Part shown: piece by piece, positions 50,531 through 60,400 of the stretch
Position numbering within the stretch: the stretch's first letter is position 1
Layout: each line of letters begins with the position of its first letter
Assembly: GCF_013523125.1 (NCBI RefSeq)
Contig: NZ_JAAMQJ010000010.1
Span: forward strand, 46,419-110,418
Direction: 5' to 3'
Length of the DNA: 64,000 nucleotides
Origin: Pseudomonas entomophila
GTDB lineage: Bacteria; Pseudomonadota; Gammaproteobacteria; Pseudomonadales; Pseudomonadaceae
Made by a program: the position numbers and the translations under genes
Notes under the pieces: model-generated
Databases searched by the model: none
What the model was told of the DNA's origin: nothing
Seen by the model: the letters and a program-made list of their open reading frames with translations, nothing else

Positions 50531-50568
50531 CCATGGGGCCTCGGCCCCTCACCTTGTGAGACAACCAG

Positions 50569-50913
50569 ATGAGTGATGCCCTCTACGGCACCGTCACCGT
50601 GCAGCTTGGCGCACGGACCTACACCCTCAAGCCAACGCTGGACGCGGCACTGCGCATCGAGGCCCGTTTCGGCGGTCTGCGTGGGGCGCTCGAGGCCATG
50701 CGCCTGATGAGCATCGCCGCCTGCGCCGACATCGTCATCGCTGGCGCCACGCTCAAGCCAGAGGAACACACGGTGGTGGCCAACCAGGTGTTCGAAACCG
50801 GCGTCTCCAAGGTGTCGGCCCAGCTGACCAGCTTCATCACCGTGCTGCTCAACCCGGTACCGCCGAGCGTTGTCGCCCAGGGAAAGACCGAGGCGGACAG
50901 CACAGCGCAGTGA
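50569..50913 (+). CDS. Tail assembly chaperone (G-like)
   Basis: 114 residues. TVTVQLGARTYTLKPTLDAA and LRIEARFGGLRGALEAMRLM match the gene-transfer-agent-like tail chaperone family. Near its end the heptamer GGGAAAG (50880-50886) is in frame as G-GGA-AAG, the lambda slippery site, allowing a -1 shift into the next frame. The unshifted product ends STAQ. Confidence 0.88.
   Translation: MSDALYGTVTVQLGARTYTLKPTLDAALRIEARFGGLRGALEAMRLMSIAACADIVIAGATLKPEEHTVVANQVFETGVSKVSAQLTSFITVLLNPVPPSVVAQGKTEADSTAQ
50880..50886 (+). promoter_or_regulatory. Programmed -1 frameshift site GGGAAAG
   Basis: The heptamer is read as CAG-GGA-AAG in the G-like frame. After a -1 slip the next codon is GAC at 50886 and the new frame is open through 50910 into the T-like gene without a stop. 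The fused protein would be about 193 residues. Confidence 0.8.
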
Positions 50914-51149
50914 AGAACGGCAGCTACGTCGACTACCTGTTCGGCGTGGCCACCGGCTGGCTTGGCTGGCCGCCTGAAACCGCCTGGCACACCCCCATAC
51001 CCCAGCTCATGATGACGCTCAATGCGCGGCTGGACTGGATGAACCTGAACCGTAGCACTCCTACCGGGCGACCAGCCCCTGCCCAGACCAAGAAGGCCAG
51101 CGTTGCTGATCGGCTCAAGGCCTTCATGCGCGGACGTGGAGAAGCGTAG
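50910..51149 (+). CDS. Tail assembly chaperone T-part, expressed by -1 frameshift
   Basis: 79 codons from a GTG at 50910 that overlaps the G-like stop. It is in the -1 frame relative to the upstream gene, so it is most likely made as a G-T fusion via the slippery site at 50880. The product has YVDYLFGVATGWLGWPPETA and a basic tail. Independent initiation at the GTG cannot be excluded. Confidence 0.8.
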   Translation: MKNGSYVDYLFGVATGWLGWPPETAWHTPIPQLMMTLNARLDWMNLNRSTPTGRPAPAQTKKASVADRLKAFMRGRGEA

Positions 51150-51182
51150 AACCCATACAGCCGCGCTGGCTTGGAGAAATGA

Positions 51183-54100
51183 ATGGCTGACCAACAAGTC
51201 CAGGGCATGCTGGTCCAGATCGAGGCGACCACAGCTCAGCTGCGCCGCGAGCTGGCCAACGCCGATTCGGTGGTGGAGCGCAACGCCAGGTCCATCGATC
51301 GCAGCCTGTCCCAGGTAGACTCGGCATTCGACCGTGCTGGCGGTGCAGCCCAGCAGGCCGGTGCGCTGATGCGCGGCGCGTTCGCGGCTGTGGCTGGTGC
51401 AGGCCTGATCGGTGGCATCATCAAGCAGGTGGACGCCTACGGGCAGATGTCCGACCGCATGCAGGCCGCCGCTGGCAGTGCTGGCGAATACCAGATGGTG
51501 CAGGAGCACCTGCTGCAGACTGCCCAGGAAACCTACCGGCCCCTGGCCGAAGCGCAGGAGCTGTACATCCGCACGGCAGACGTCATGCGCAGCCTGGGCT
51601 TCAACACCCAGCAGACACTCGACATCACCGACAGCTTCAGCTTCCTGCTGGTGACCAACGCTGCGGCCGCCGACAAGGCCGGGTCTGCACTCGACGCCTA
51701 CTCGAAGGCGTTGCAGACCGGCAAGGTCGAGGCCGATGGCTGGGTCTCGATCCAGGACGCGATGCCGACGATCGTCAACGCGATCGCCTCGGCCACTGGC
51801 AAGAGCGCCGAGCAGATCCGCAAGCTGGGTGTCGAGGGCAAGCTCTCGCTGGATGACCTCAACACCGGCCTGCTGGGCACGGTAGAGGCCAACCGCAAGG
51901 CTGCGGCTGAAATGTCCACCAGCGTTCAGGACGCGCTGGTGAACATCAACAACGCAGTTGGCACCTTCCTGGCGAGCATGGAGGAGCGCACCGGCGCCGT
52001 GGCTGGGCTGTCCAGCCTGCTGATCGCCTTGGCCGACAACGTCAACGTGGTGGCAGCTGCGATGGCTGGCGCAGGCGTCGCGGCCCTGGTCAACTACGTG
52101 GCCAAGTCCGGGCTGGCGCTCAAGGCTGGGCTCATGCAGCGCGCCGCCGAGGTCCAGAATGCTCAAGCTGCCCTGCGCGCCGCAGACGCCCAGCGTCTCT
52201 ACGCCCAGGCCCAGCTTCAGCAGGCGGAGGCGTCCGTCGCCGCGGCGACCGGGCTGCAACGCCTTTCCCTGGTGCAGAGCGAGCTGATTCCCAAGCAGGC
52301 AGCGCTAAAGGCCTCTACTGACGCCTTGGCCATCGCCCAGGCCAACCTCACGCGCGCCGCGACCGGTGGCCTGCTGGGTGCGCTGGGCGGCCCGCTTGGG
52401 CTGGCCCTGATGGCCGGTACCGCTGCAGCGAGCTTTCTGCTGCTGAGCGATAACACCGACAAGGCGGGCGTCAGCCTCGAGGAACTCAAGCGGCCTCTGT
52501 CCGAGGTGCGTGAGGAGTTCCAGAAGCTGAATCGTGACCAGCGCGAGGCGGCTCTGGTCAAGTGGCAGCAGGAACAGGTCACGGCGGTCGAAAGCGTCAA
52601 GGATGCCTACGGCGACCTGTCCCGCTCGATCCGCTCGGCCACAGTCACCGCCCCGGTGCGTGACTCAGGCGGCCAGTACACGAAGCAGCTTGCCGAGTAT
52701 GAGCAGGTCATCGCCCGGCTCAAGGAAGCGCGCGCCGCTGGCGGAGACCTGGCGCCCATCCTGCAGGAGGTCGGCGCCCGGCTCCAGCTCCCCGCCAGCA
52801 CGATCCAGAACTGGCTCACCCAGGCTGGCGCCGTCAGCGATGCGGATCAGCGTTCGAACCAGATCGCCCAGACACTGCGCACGCTCACCGGTGTAACGAA
52901 CGAGAACACCGCGGCCACGCAACAGAACAACGCTGCCAAGACCGGCATGAGTACGGCTGGTCAGACCTATCTGGAAACGCTGCAGAAGCAGCTGGCCGGC
53001 CTGCAGGACAACGGCGATGCCACGAAGATCGCCAACCGGTACATCGCCGAGAATGCTGACCTCACCGAGACGGATCGCCTGGCCATCCTGTCGGCGGCGT
53101 CTGCGATCGAGGTGCAGAAGAAGGCGAATAAGGACGCCACCACCAGCAGCAAGACGCGCACCAAGGCGCTCAACGATGAGATCAAGGCGCTCGACGCCAT
53201 CATCGACCGGGCACTACCCGAGAAGAAGCGGCTCGAAGACCTGGCCGAAGGCGTCCAGGGCCTGCGAAAGGCCCAGGCTGCTGGAAAGATCACGGCCGCC
53301 GAGCTGGAGCAGGGCATCCAGAACCTGAACCAGGCCTATGCTCAGCCCGCCCTGCAAAAGCAGGCGGCCGAGGAAAAGGCACTGGCCGAGGCCCGACGCA
53401 ACAGCGCCGAGGCCTACCGCAAGGCAATGGAGGTGGTGCTGCAGACCCGCCAGGATGCCATCGATGCTGACGTGACCGGTGTGGGCATGGGTGACCAGGA
53501 GCGCGAGCAGGCCGACCGCCTGAATGGTGTCCGCCAGAAGTATGCCGAGGCCCGGCGCCAGCTGGAGGAGCAGCAGGAAGACAGCTCTCGCCGGCTCAGC
53601 GAGGAGACCTACCAACAGCGCCTAGCCGATCTTGCCGACTACCAGGTGCGCGAGCTGCAGATGGAGGTCGACGGATTCGAAGCGCGCCTGCAGGCACAGA
53701 GCGACTACCGCAACGGCGCCAAGCGTGCTTGGGCGAACATCCAGGCCGATGCCGCCAACGTCGCCGGCGCCACAGACGACATGCTGACCACTGGATTCAA
53801 CTCGGCTCGGGATGCGGTCGCTGAGTTCGCGTTGACCGGGAAGGCCAACTTCAAGAGCTTCACCGTCAGCGTGCTCTCGGACATGGCCAGGATCGCCAGC
53901 CAGCAGGCGGCCAGCTCGTTGCTGAGTGGCGTGGTGAAAATGGGCATCTCCATGGCCGGTGCCTACTTCGGCGGTGGCGCAGGTAACGGCATGGAAGCAG
54001 GCTCGGCGGGTGCGATCTCGTCAAACCTGGGCGCCTCCCAGGCCGGCTACTCCAGTGCCTACTTCCAGGCACTGGGCGGCGCCTGGTCCGATGGCGTGCA

Positions 54101-54473
54101 GATGTTCGCCAAGGGCGGCGCGTTCACCAACAGCGTGCTCAACACGCCGACTGCCTTCGGCATGGCAGGCGGCGGCCTGGGCGTCATGGGTGAGGCTGGT
54201 CCCGAGGCGATCATGCCTCTGGCGCGCGGTCCAGACGGCTCCTTAGGCGTGCAGATGGTAGGCGGTGGGGGAGGCGGCGGGAGCACGGTCGTGCAGGTCA
54301 GCGCGCCAACCTACCTCACCGTCGAGGACCGCAGCAACGAAGGCATGCACCTGGATGAAACGGCGCTGCAACAGAGCATGCAGTCGCAGATGCAGAGCGT
54401 GGCCGAGCGTGCCGTCGCTGACTCCTGGCGCCCGGGCGGCACCAGTTACCGTAACAGCATCAGGAGGGGCTGA
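51183..54473 (+). CDS. Tail tape measure protein
   Basis: 1096 residues, the longest tail gene upstream of J and in the usual place. The N-terminal part has the tape-measure signature (AYGQMSDRMQAAAGSAGEYQ, ITDSFSFLLVTNAAAADKAG). Hydrophobic stretches lie near 270-290 and 390-410, followed by long coiled coils (about 570-880). The C-terminal domain is GMAGGGLGVMGEAGPEAIMP-like. It sets tail length. Confidence 0.95.
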   Translation: MADQQVQGMLVQIEATTAQLRRELANADSVVERNARSIDRSLSQVDSAFDRAGGAAQQAGALMRGAFAAVAGAGLIGGIIKQVDAYGQMSDRMQAAAGSAGEYQMVQEHLLQTAQETYRPLAEAQELYIRTADVMRSLGFNTQQTLDITDSFSFLLVTNAAAADKAGSALDAYSKALQTGKVEADGWVSIQDAMPTIVNAIASATGKSAEQIRKLGVEGKLSLDDLNTGLLGTVEANRKAAAEMSTSVQDALVNINNAVGTFLASMEERTGAVAGLSSLLIALADNVNVVAAAMAGAGVAALVNYVAKSGLALKAGLMQRAAEVQNAQAALRAADAQRLYAQAQLQQAEASVAAATGLQRLSLVQSELIPKQAALKASTDALAIAQANLTRAATGGLLGALGGPLGLALMAGTAAASFLLLSDNTDKAGVSLEELKRPLSEVREEFQKLNRDQREAALVKWQQEQVTAVESVKDAYGDLSRSIRSATVTAPVRDSGGQYTKQLAEYEQVIARLKEARAAGGDLAPILQEVGARLQLPASTIQNWLTQAGAVSDADQRSNQIAQTLRTLTGVTNENTAATQQNNAAKTGMSTAGQTYLETLQKQLAGLQDNGDATKIANRYIAENADLTETDRLAILSAASAIEVQKKANKDATTSSKTRTKALNDEIKALDAIIDRALPEKKRLEDLAEGVQGLRKAQAAGKITAAELEQGIQNLNQAYAQPALQKQAAEEKALAEARRNSAEAYRKAMEVVLQTRQDAIDADVTGVGMGDQEREQADRLNGVRQKYAEARRQLEEQQEDSSRRLSEETYQQRLADLADYQVRELQMEVDGFEARLQAQSDYRNGAKRAWANIQADAANVAGATDDMLTTGFNSARDAVAEFALTGKANFKSFTVSVLSDMARIASQQAASSLLSGVVKMGISMAGAYFGGGAGNGMEAGSAGAISSNLGASQAGYSSAYFQALGGAWSDGVQMFAKGGAFTNSVLNTPTAFGMAGGGLGVMGEAGPEAIMPLARGPDGSLGVQMVGGGGGGGSTVVQVSAPTYLTVEDRSNEGMHLDETALQQSMQSQMQSVAERAVADSWRPGGTSYRNSIRRG

Positions 54474-54811
54474 TGGCAATCCAGACATTCAAGTGGGCGC
54501 CGGATGACTCGGCGACCTGTGACAGCACGATGCGCACCCGCAAGTCGCAGTTTGGCGACGGCTACACCCAGGTCAGTGGCGACGGCCTGAACATCGAGGA
54601 GGACAGCTGGGATCTGTCCTTCGGCGGCCTGGCCGAGGAGATCAAACCCATCCAAGACTTCATCCGTGCACACGGTGGCATCCGGGCTTTCCTCTGGACA
54701 CCACCTGGTGGTGAGCTGGGCTTGTACCGCTGCGAGAAGCACCGCAAGCAGGCGCAGCCCGGCCAGGTCTTCCAGTTGACCGCGACTTTCGAAAGGGCCT
54801 ATCACCCATGA
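54473..54811 (+). CDS. Minor tail protein M-like
   Basis: 112 residues. FKWAPDDSATCDSTMRTRKS, FGDGYTQVSGDGLNIEEDSW and GIRAFLWTPPGGELGLYRCE match lambda gpM. Its ATG overlaps the tape measure stop. It forms part of the tail tip complex with L, K, I and J. Confidence 0.93.
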   Translation: MAIQTFKWAPDDSATCDSTMRTRKSQFGDGYTQVSGDGLNIEEDSWDLSFGGLAEEIKPIQDFIRAHGGIRAFLWTPPGGELGLYRCEKHRKQAQPGQVFQLTATFERAYHP

Positions 54812-55557
54812 GCTTGATCAGTCAGTTTCAAAAGCTTGAGCCTGGCGCCGAGATCATCCTGCTGGAGCTGGATGGCTCTGACTTCGGCGCCGATGTCCTT
54901 CGCTTCCACGGCCACGCCATACCACACACCGCCCAGGAGCTGGCCGCCGCCGGGGCGAACGCCGACAAGCTGCCGGCCAAGTCTCTCTGGTGGCAGGGCA
55001 AGGAGTACGGCGCCTGGCCGCTCGAGCTCAAGGGCATCGAGGCGAACTCCGATGGATCGGCTGTGCGGCCGACCCTGACCGTGGGCAACGTCAACGGGAG
55101 GGTGACGGCCCTGTGCCTGGCCTTCGATGACCTGCTCGAGTTCAAGCTGACCATGCACCACACGCTGGCGCAGTACCTGGATGCGACCAACTTTCCGGAC
55201 GGCAACCCCACAGCCGACCCGAACGAGGAGGCGGTCGAGATCTGGTACATCGATCAGAAGGTGTCGGAGAACGGCACCGCGGTTGGCTGGGAGCTTGCCA
55301 GTCCTGGTGATATCGGGGGCGAAACGATCGGCCGGCAGATGACCCAGCTCTGCCACTGGGCCATGACCAACGGCTACCGGGGGCCGAACTGTGGGTATAC
55401 CGGCCCCTACTACGACATGGACGGCAAGCCCACGACGGACCCTGCCAAGGACCAGTGCAACGGCTGTCTCGACTCCGGGTGCACGGTGCGGTTTGGCCGA
55501 GGAAATCCGGTCCCCTTCGGCGGCTTTCCAGCCGTCTCCCTGATCGCGCGGAGTTGA
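54808..55557 (+). CDS. Minor tail protein L-like
   Basis: 249 residues. PGAEIILLELDGSDFGADVL, GGETIGRQMTQLCHWAMTNG and the Cys motifs (GPNCGYTGPYYDMDGKPTTD, DQCNGCLDSGCTVRFGRGNP) match lambda gpL, whose C-terminal cysteines bind an iron-sulfur cluster. It overlaps M by four bases. Confidence 0.93.
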   Translation: MSLISQFQKLEPGAEIILLELDGSDFGADVLRFHGHAIPHTAQELAAAGANADKLPAKSLWWQGKEYGAWPLELKGIEANSDGSAVRPTLTVGNVNGRVTALCLAFDDLLEFKLTMHHTLAQYLDATNFPDGNPTADPNEEAVEIWYIDQKVSENGTAVGWELASPGDIGGETIGRQMTQLCHWAMTNGYRGPNCGYTGPYYDMDGKPTTDPAKDQCNGCLDSGCTVRFGRGNPVPFGGFPAVSLIARS

Positions 55558-55559
55558 CC

Positions 55560-56315
55560 ATGCACAAGCACATCCTGGCTGCCGTGCAAGCGCATGCTGC
55601 AGCCGAATACCCGCGCGAGGCCTGCGGCCTGATCGTGGCGGCAGGGAAGGCCCACCGTTACATCGCCTGCGAGAACACCGCAGCTGAGCCAGGCGAGGAG
55701 TTTCGTATCTCGCCCGAGCAGTATGCCGACGCCGAAGACCAGGGCCAGGTGATCGGCATCGTGCACTCCCACCCCGACGCCACTAGCAGGCCATCCGCCC
55801 GCGACCTGGCGATGTGCGAAGCGACGGCGCTGCCCTGGCACATCCTGTCATGGCCCGAGGGCGACTTGCGCACCATCGTTCCCACGGGCAACACCCCGTT
55901 GCTGGCCCGGCCATTCGTGCACGGCGCCTGGGACTGCTGGCAGGCCTGCGCGGACTGGTACCAACGCGAGTGGGGCCTGGAGTTCCCAGCCTACGCCCGC
56001 GAGGAAGGGTGGTGGGAAAAGGCCGATGGGCCAAGCCTCTACGAGGAAGCCTACGAGGCGGCAGGCTTCTACCGGGTCGACCAGCCTGCGCGTGGCGACA
56101 TGATCGTCATGGCCGTGGGCCGGACGGCGCATCCGAACCATGCCGGGATCTTCCTGGGCGATGATCCGCGGTTGCCTGGCGAGGAGTCTGCTGTCTTCGG
56201 TACCGGCCCCTTCATGTTGCATCACCTGCTGGGGCGGCTGTCGGAGGTGATCGTGTTCGGCGGCCCATGGCTCGAGCGCACACGACTGGTGCTGCGTCAT
56301 CACGACGCCAAGTGA
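55560..56315 (+). CDS. Tail tip protein K-like (JAB/MPN + NlpC/P60)
   Basis: 251 residues. The N-terminal MPN/JAMM motif is EACGLIVAAGKA then GIVHSHPDATSRPSARDLAM. The C-terminal NlpC/P60 domain has WDCWQACADWYQREWGLEFP and a His near NHAGIFLGDDPRL. Lambda gpK is the homologue. It probably opens peptidoglycan during DNA injection. Confidence 0.93.
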   Translation: MHKHILAAVQAHAAAEYPREACGLIVAAGKAHRYIACENTAAEPGEEFRISPEQYADAEDQGQVIGIVHSHPDATSRPSARDLAMCEATALPWHILSWPEGDLRTIVPTGNTPLLARPFVHGAWDCWQACADWYQREWGLEFPAYAREEGWWEKADGPSLYEEAYEAAGFYRVDQPARGDMIVMAVGRTAHPNHAGIFLGDDPRLPGEESAVFGTGPFMLHHLLGRLSEVIVFGGPWLERTRLVLRHHDAK

Positions 56316-56344
56316 TACATTCCGCCTTTTCAAGGAGTGATGCC

Positions 56345-56695
56345 ATGCGCGTAATGGTCACGATACTGAGCCTCGCGCTCTTGGGCGGATGCGCCTCGAT
56401 GAATGAGAAGCGTGCTGCTGGACCGGCCTTTACTGGCAACAGCACGAAACCCCTGGATCAAGTCGCAGAATGCGTCTTGTTCGCCTGGCAGAATCAATCT
56501 CTGATGGGGGGTCATTACTCTGCGACGTTACAACCATCGGCTGATGGCGGGAAAACTGTTATCAGCGCGGGGGAAGTTGAGTTTGCGGACTTTAGTGCTA
56601 AAAGCAGCGAAACCCAAGTACGTCTTTACTTCCAGACCGGCTTGATGGACTGGAGAAAAAACCGACGAACTGAGGCAGTTGAGAGCTGCCTTTAA
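56345..56695 (+). CDS. Small lipoprotein inserted between tail genes K and I (moron candidate)
   Basis: 116 residues. The ATG at 56345 has caaggag upstream. The signal peptide with lipobox LALLGGC predicts an outer-membrane-linked lipoprotein. It is AT-richer than the tail genes and is followed by its own terminator, the layout of a lysogenic-conversion gene such as cor-type receptor blockers. The exclusion role is inferred. Confidence 0.75.
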   Translation: MRVMVTILSLALLGGCASMNEKRAAGPAFTGNSTKPLDQVAECVLFAWQNQSLMGGHYSATLQPSADGGKTVISAGEVEFADFSAKSSETQVRLYFQTGLMDWRKNRRTEAVESCL

Positions 56696-56698
56696 TCA

Positions 56699-56730
56699 AA
56701 CCGCCTTCGGGCGGTTTTTTAATGCCCGGA
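56699..56730 (+). terminator. Terminator / RBS cassette before tail gene I
   Basis: AACCGCC, TTCG, GGCGGTT, T-run (56699-56720). An alternative stem TTCGGGC (56706-56712) with GCCCGGA (56724-56730) would include part of the GCCCGGAGG ribosome binding site. A near copy lies before gene J. Confidence 0.8.
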
Positions 56731-56737
56731 GGTAAAG

Positions 56738-57367
56738 ATGCCTGGTTCAGAGATTCATTACACGCCTATGACAATCATTAAGCTGTCCGGCTCATTGGCT
56801 CAGAAGTTTGGTCGTACTCACCAGCGACAACTCGATAGTGGTGGCACCTGGGAGGCTTTCCAAGCCTTGAAAGCCACGCTGGCAGGATTCGAAGACGAGA
56901 TCCGTCGCCTCGACAGTTTGGGCCTACAGTTCGCGATATTTCGGAATCGACAAAATGTTGGAGCGGATGCATTTGACCGCAGTGGTGTTCGCGAGCTGCG
57001 TATTGTTCCAGTGGTCGGTGGGAGCAAGCGTGGCGGCTTATTGCAAACTGTTGTTGGAATAGCCCTCATTGCTGCCGCAACCATCGCGACTGGCGGACTG
57101 GGAGCCGCCTTCGCTGCTGGGGCTGGTGGTTGGGGAGTTGCAGCAGCGGTGGGCGCATCGATGGCCATCGGCGGCGTCATCCAGATGCTTAGTCCCCAGG
57201 CCCAGGGCTTATCACTGAGTGCTGCAGCTGAAAACAAGCCGTCCTATGCCTTTGGTAGTGCCAGGAACACCACTGCCAGCGGTAACCCAGTCCCGATCTG
57301 CATTGGCGATCGCCGTTGGGGAGGCGCCATTATTTCCGCCTCGATCGAAGCGCAAGACAAGGCCTGA
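56738..57367 (+). CDS. Tail assembly protein I-like
   Basis: 209 residues. The N-terminal ubiquitin-like part (MTIIKLSGSLAQKFGRTHQR then LRIVPVVGGSKRGG) and a membrane-like hydrophobic segment (IALIAAATIATGGLGAAFAA) match lambda gpI, which is needed for tail tip assembly. It follows the terminator/RBS cassette. Confidence 0.92.
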   Translation: MPGSEIHYTPMTIIKLSGSLAQKFGRTHQRQLDSGGTWEAFQALKATLAGFEDEIRRLDSLGLQFAIFRNRQNVGADAFDRSGVRELRIVPVVGGSKRGGLLQTVVGIALIAAATIATGGLGAAFAAGAGGWGVAAAVGASMAIGGVIQMLSPQAQGLSLSAAAENKPSYAFGSARNTTASGNPVPICIGDRRWGGAIISASIEAQDKA

Positions 57368-57386
57368 GGCCGAACCAGCAAACCAG

Positions 57387-57416
57387 CCGCCTCCGGGCGG
57401 TTTTTTTCTGCCCGGA
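57387..57416 (+). terminator. Terminator / RBS cassette before tail fibre gene J
   Basis: CCGCC, TCCG, GGCGG and seven T (57387-57407). The alternative stem TCCGGGC (57392-57398) with GCCCGGA (57410-57416) has the same 11-base loop length as the upstream copy. The J start follows at 57424. Confidence 0.8.
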
Positions 57417-57423
57417 GGAAAGT

Positions 57424-60400
57424 ATGGGCGAAGTACCTCACCTGGAAATTACCGGCGCCAAGGGCGGCGAGAGCAAACCCAAGTCGCCCGTCGAGGCGCC
57501 CGACAGTTTGCAGTCCACCAACATCGCGAAAATCCTACTGGCAGTGGGGGAGGGTGAATTCGAGGGCAAGCCAACGGACCGTGATATCTACTTGGACAAC
57601 ACGCCGATCATGGATGCCAGCGGCAACGTGAACTTTCCAGGGGTCAAGTGGGAATGGCGAAGCGGCTCGGTTGAGCAGAGTTACATCCAAGGCATCCCAG
57701 CCGTGGAGAACGAGAATTCTGTAGGCGTCGAACTGCGAAGCGACAGCCCATTCACGCGTGCCTTGAGCGACACGAAGTTGTCAGCTGTACGGGTGCGGCT
57801 ATCTTGGCCACGCCTGCTCAGCCAAGACAGCAACGGCAACACCAACGGCTACCGCATCGAGTACGCCATCGACATCGCCACCGATGGTGGGGCTTATGTT
57901 GAGGCTCATCGAGGCGCGGTGGATGGCAAGAGCGCCAACGGCTATCAGCGCTCCATCCGGGTGAATTTGCCCGCGTCTACCTCGGGCTGGATGATGCGTG
58001 TTCGTCGCATCACACCCAATGCCAACAAGGGCGCGATCGCCGACACCATGACAGTGGCCGGCTATACCGAGATCATCGACGAAAAACTCTGCTACCCGAA
58101 CACCGCGTTGCTCTACATCGAGTTCGATGCGCAGCAGTTCCAGAACATCCCTGCCGTGACGGTCAAGTGCAAGGCCAAGCGTTGGCCGGTACCCAGCAAC
58201 TATGACCCCATCGCCCGAACGTACACTGGCATTTGGGACGGGACGTTCAAACAGGCCTGGACCAATAACCCAGCCTTCGTCACCTATGGCCTGTGCGTCG
58301 AGGACCGATTCGGTCTGGGCAAGCGCATCAAGCCGTGGATGGTCGACAAGTGGGAGATGTACCGGATCGCGCAGTATTGCGATCAGCGGGTACCCGATGG
58401 CGTGGGCGGCACGGAGCCGCGGTTCCTGTGCGATATGAACCTGCAGGGTCGTTCCGAGGCTTGGGTGCTGTTGCGCGACCTGTCGGCCATCTACCGGGGC
58501 ATGGTGTACTGGGCGCACGGCGCGCTGTTCATGCAGGCGGACATGCCACGCTCCCAAGACATCGACTACGTCTTCACCCGATCCAACGTGGTAGGCGGAG
58601 ACTTCGTGTACGGCGGCGCCGAGCGCAACTCGCACTACAGCCGTGCGCTGGTCAGCTATGACAACCCAGCCAACAACTACGAAACCGACGTCATCCCATC
58701 CACAGACGTCAGTCTGCAGCGTCGATTCCGCGACCGTCCGATCGAGATCTCCGCCATCGGCTGCACGCGTGCCAGCGAGGCGCAGCGTCGCGGCAAGTGG
58801 GCGCTGCTGAGCAACAGCCAGGATCGTACCGTCACGTTCAGGACCGGCATGGAGGGGCGTATCCCGCTGCCAGGCTACGTGATCCCTGTGGCCGATGAGC
58901 TTGTAGCAGGCCGCCCAAACGGCGGGCGGATCTCTGCTGTTGCCGGGTTGGTTATCACGCTGGACCGTGACACGCCGATCAAGGCCGGCGATCGGCTGAT
59001 CGTGAACTTGCCCAACGGTACCGCCCAGGCGCGCACGGTGAGATCGGTCAGCGGCCGAGCCGTCACCGTGACCACGGCCTACTCGACCCAGCCCGAAGCT
59101 CAACTGCAATGGGCGATCGACTACCAGGACCTGGCCGTCCAGCTCTTCCGTGTGCTGAGGACCACGCGCACCGACAAGGGCCAGTACGAGATCACTGCCC
59201 TCGAGTTCAACCCGAGCAAGTTCGCTGCGATCGACACGGGCGCCAAGCTCGATGAGCGCCCGATCAGCGTCATCCCGGTAACCACCGTGCAGCCGCCGGC
59301 AAGCGTCACGCTGGCGTCGAGCTACATGATCGACCAGGGCATCGCCGTGAACACCATGACCATTTCGTGGGCGGCTGTTGCCGGCGCGGTGGCCTATGAG
59401 GTGGAGTGGCGCAAGGACAATGGCAACTGGGTCCGCCTACAGCGCGCCGGCGCCACTTCGATCGACGTGACTGGCATCTACGCCGGCGCCTACCTGGCCC
59501 AGGTGCGGGCAGTGAGCGCCTACGACATTTCGTCGACCTGGAAAAGCTCGGTGCTGACCCAGCTCAACGGCAAGAAAGGTCTGCCGCCTTCGATCACCAG
59601 CCTCACCGCCGAAAGCCTGCTGTTTGCCATCGGTCTGGCCTGGGCTTTCCCACCAGGTGCGGAAGACACCCAGCGCACCGAGCTGTGGTACAGCGAAGGC
59701 ACGGACCTGGCCAAAGCCACCAAGCTGGCCGACCTGGCCTACCCGCAGGACAAGCACACGCTCCAGGGCCTGCGCGCTGGCCAGCGGTTCTACTTCTGGG
59801 CACGCCTGGTCGACAAGTCGGGCAACATCGGGCCGTGGTTCCCGAGCGGCACCACCCTGGTGGCCGGTATGGCCAGCGCGGATGCCGGGCCGATCCTCGA
59901 GCAGATCAAGGACCAGATCACTGCGAGCGAGCTAGGCAAGGCGCTGACCAGCGAGATCGAGAAAATCAAGCTGATCGATGGCAACGGCCCGGGCTCGGTC
60001 AACGAGCGAGTAGGCAGCGCCAAGACCGAGCTGGCCAGGCAGATCAGCGACGTCAACAACACGCTGGCCGGCGTCAAGAGCACGCTTGAGGGGCAGGTCT
60101 CCACACTCAGCAAGAACATGGCCGACGCCAAGTCCGAGCTGCAGCAGCAGATCACCGCCGTTTCGACGCTGGCCGGGTCGCTGCCGTACCGCAAGGACAA
60201 GACCTACAGCACCAACCAGAGCGCCTTGGGCAGTGACGGTAAGCTGTACCAGGCCCTCAAGGCGGTACCGCTGAACACGCCGCCGCCGAACGCCACCTAC
60301 TGGACCGACGTAGGCCAGGCCGTCGTCACTGCTGCCGGTACCGCCGCGAGCGTCACCAAGCTGCAGACCGACGTCACCACCCTGGGCGACAAGGTCACGG

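Noticed and set aside
50619..52259. 546-codon frame antisense to chaperone and tape measure genes
   Set aside because: Crosses gene boundaries of the tail module; no ribosome binding site.
57799..59109. 436-codon frame antisense to gene J
   Set aside because: Shadow of the J frame in GC-rich DNA.
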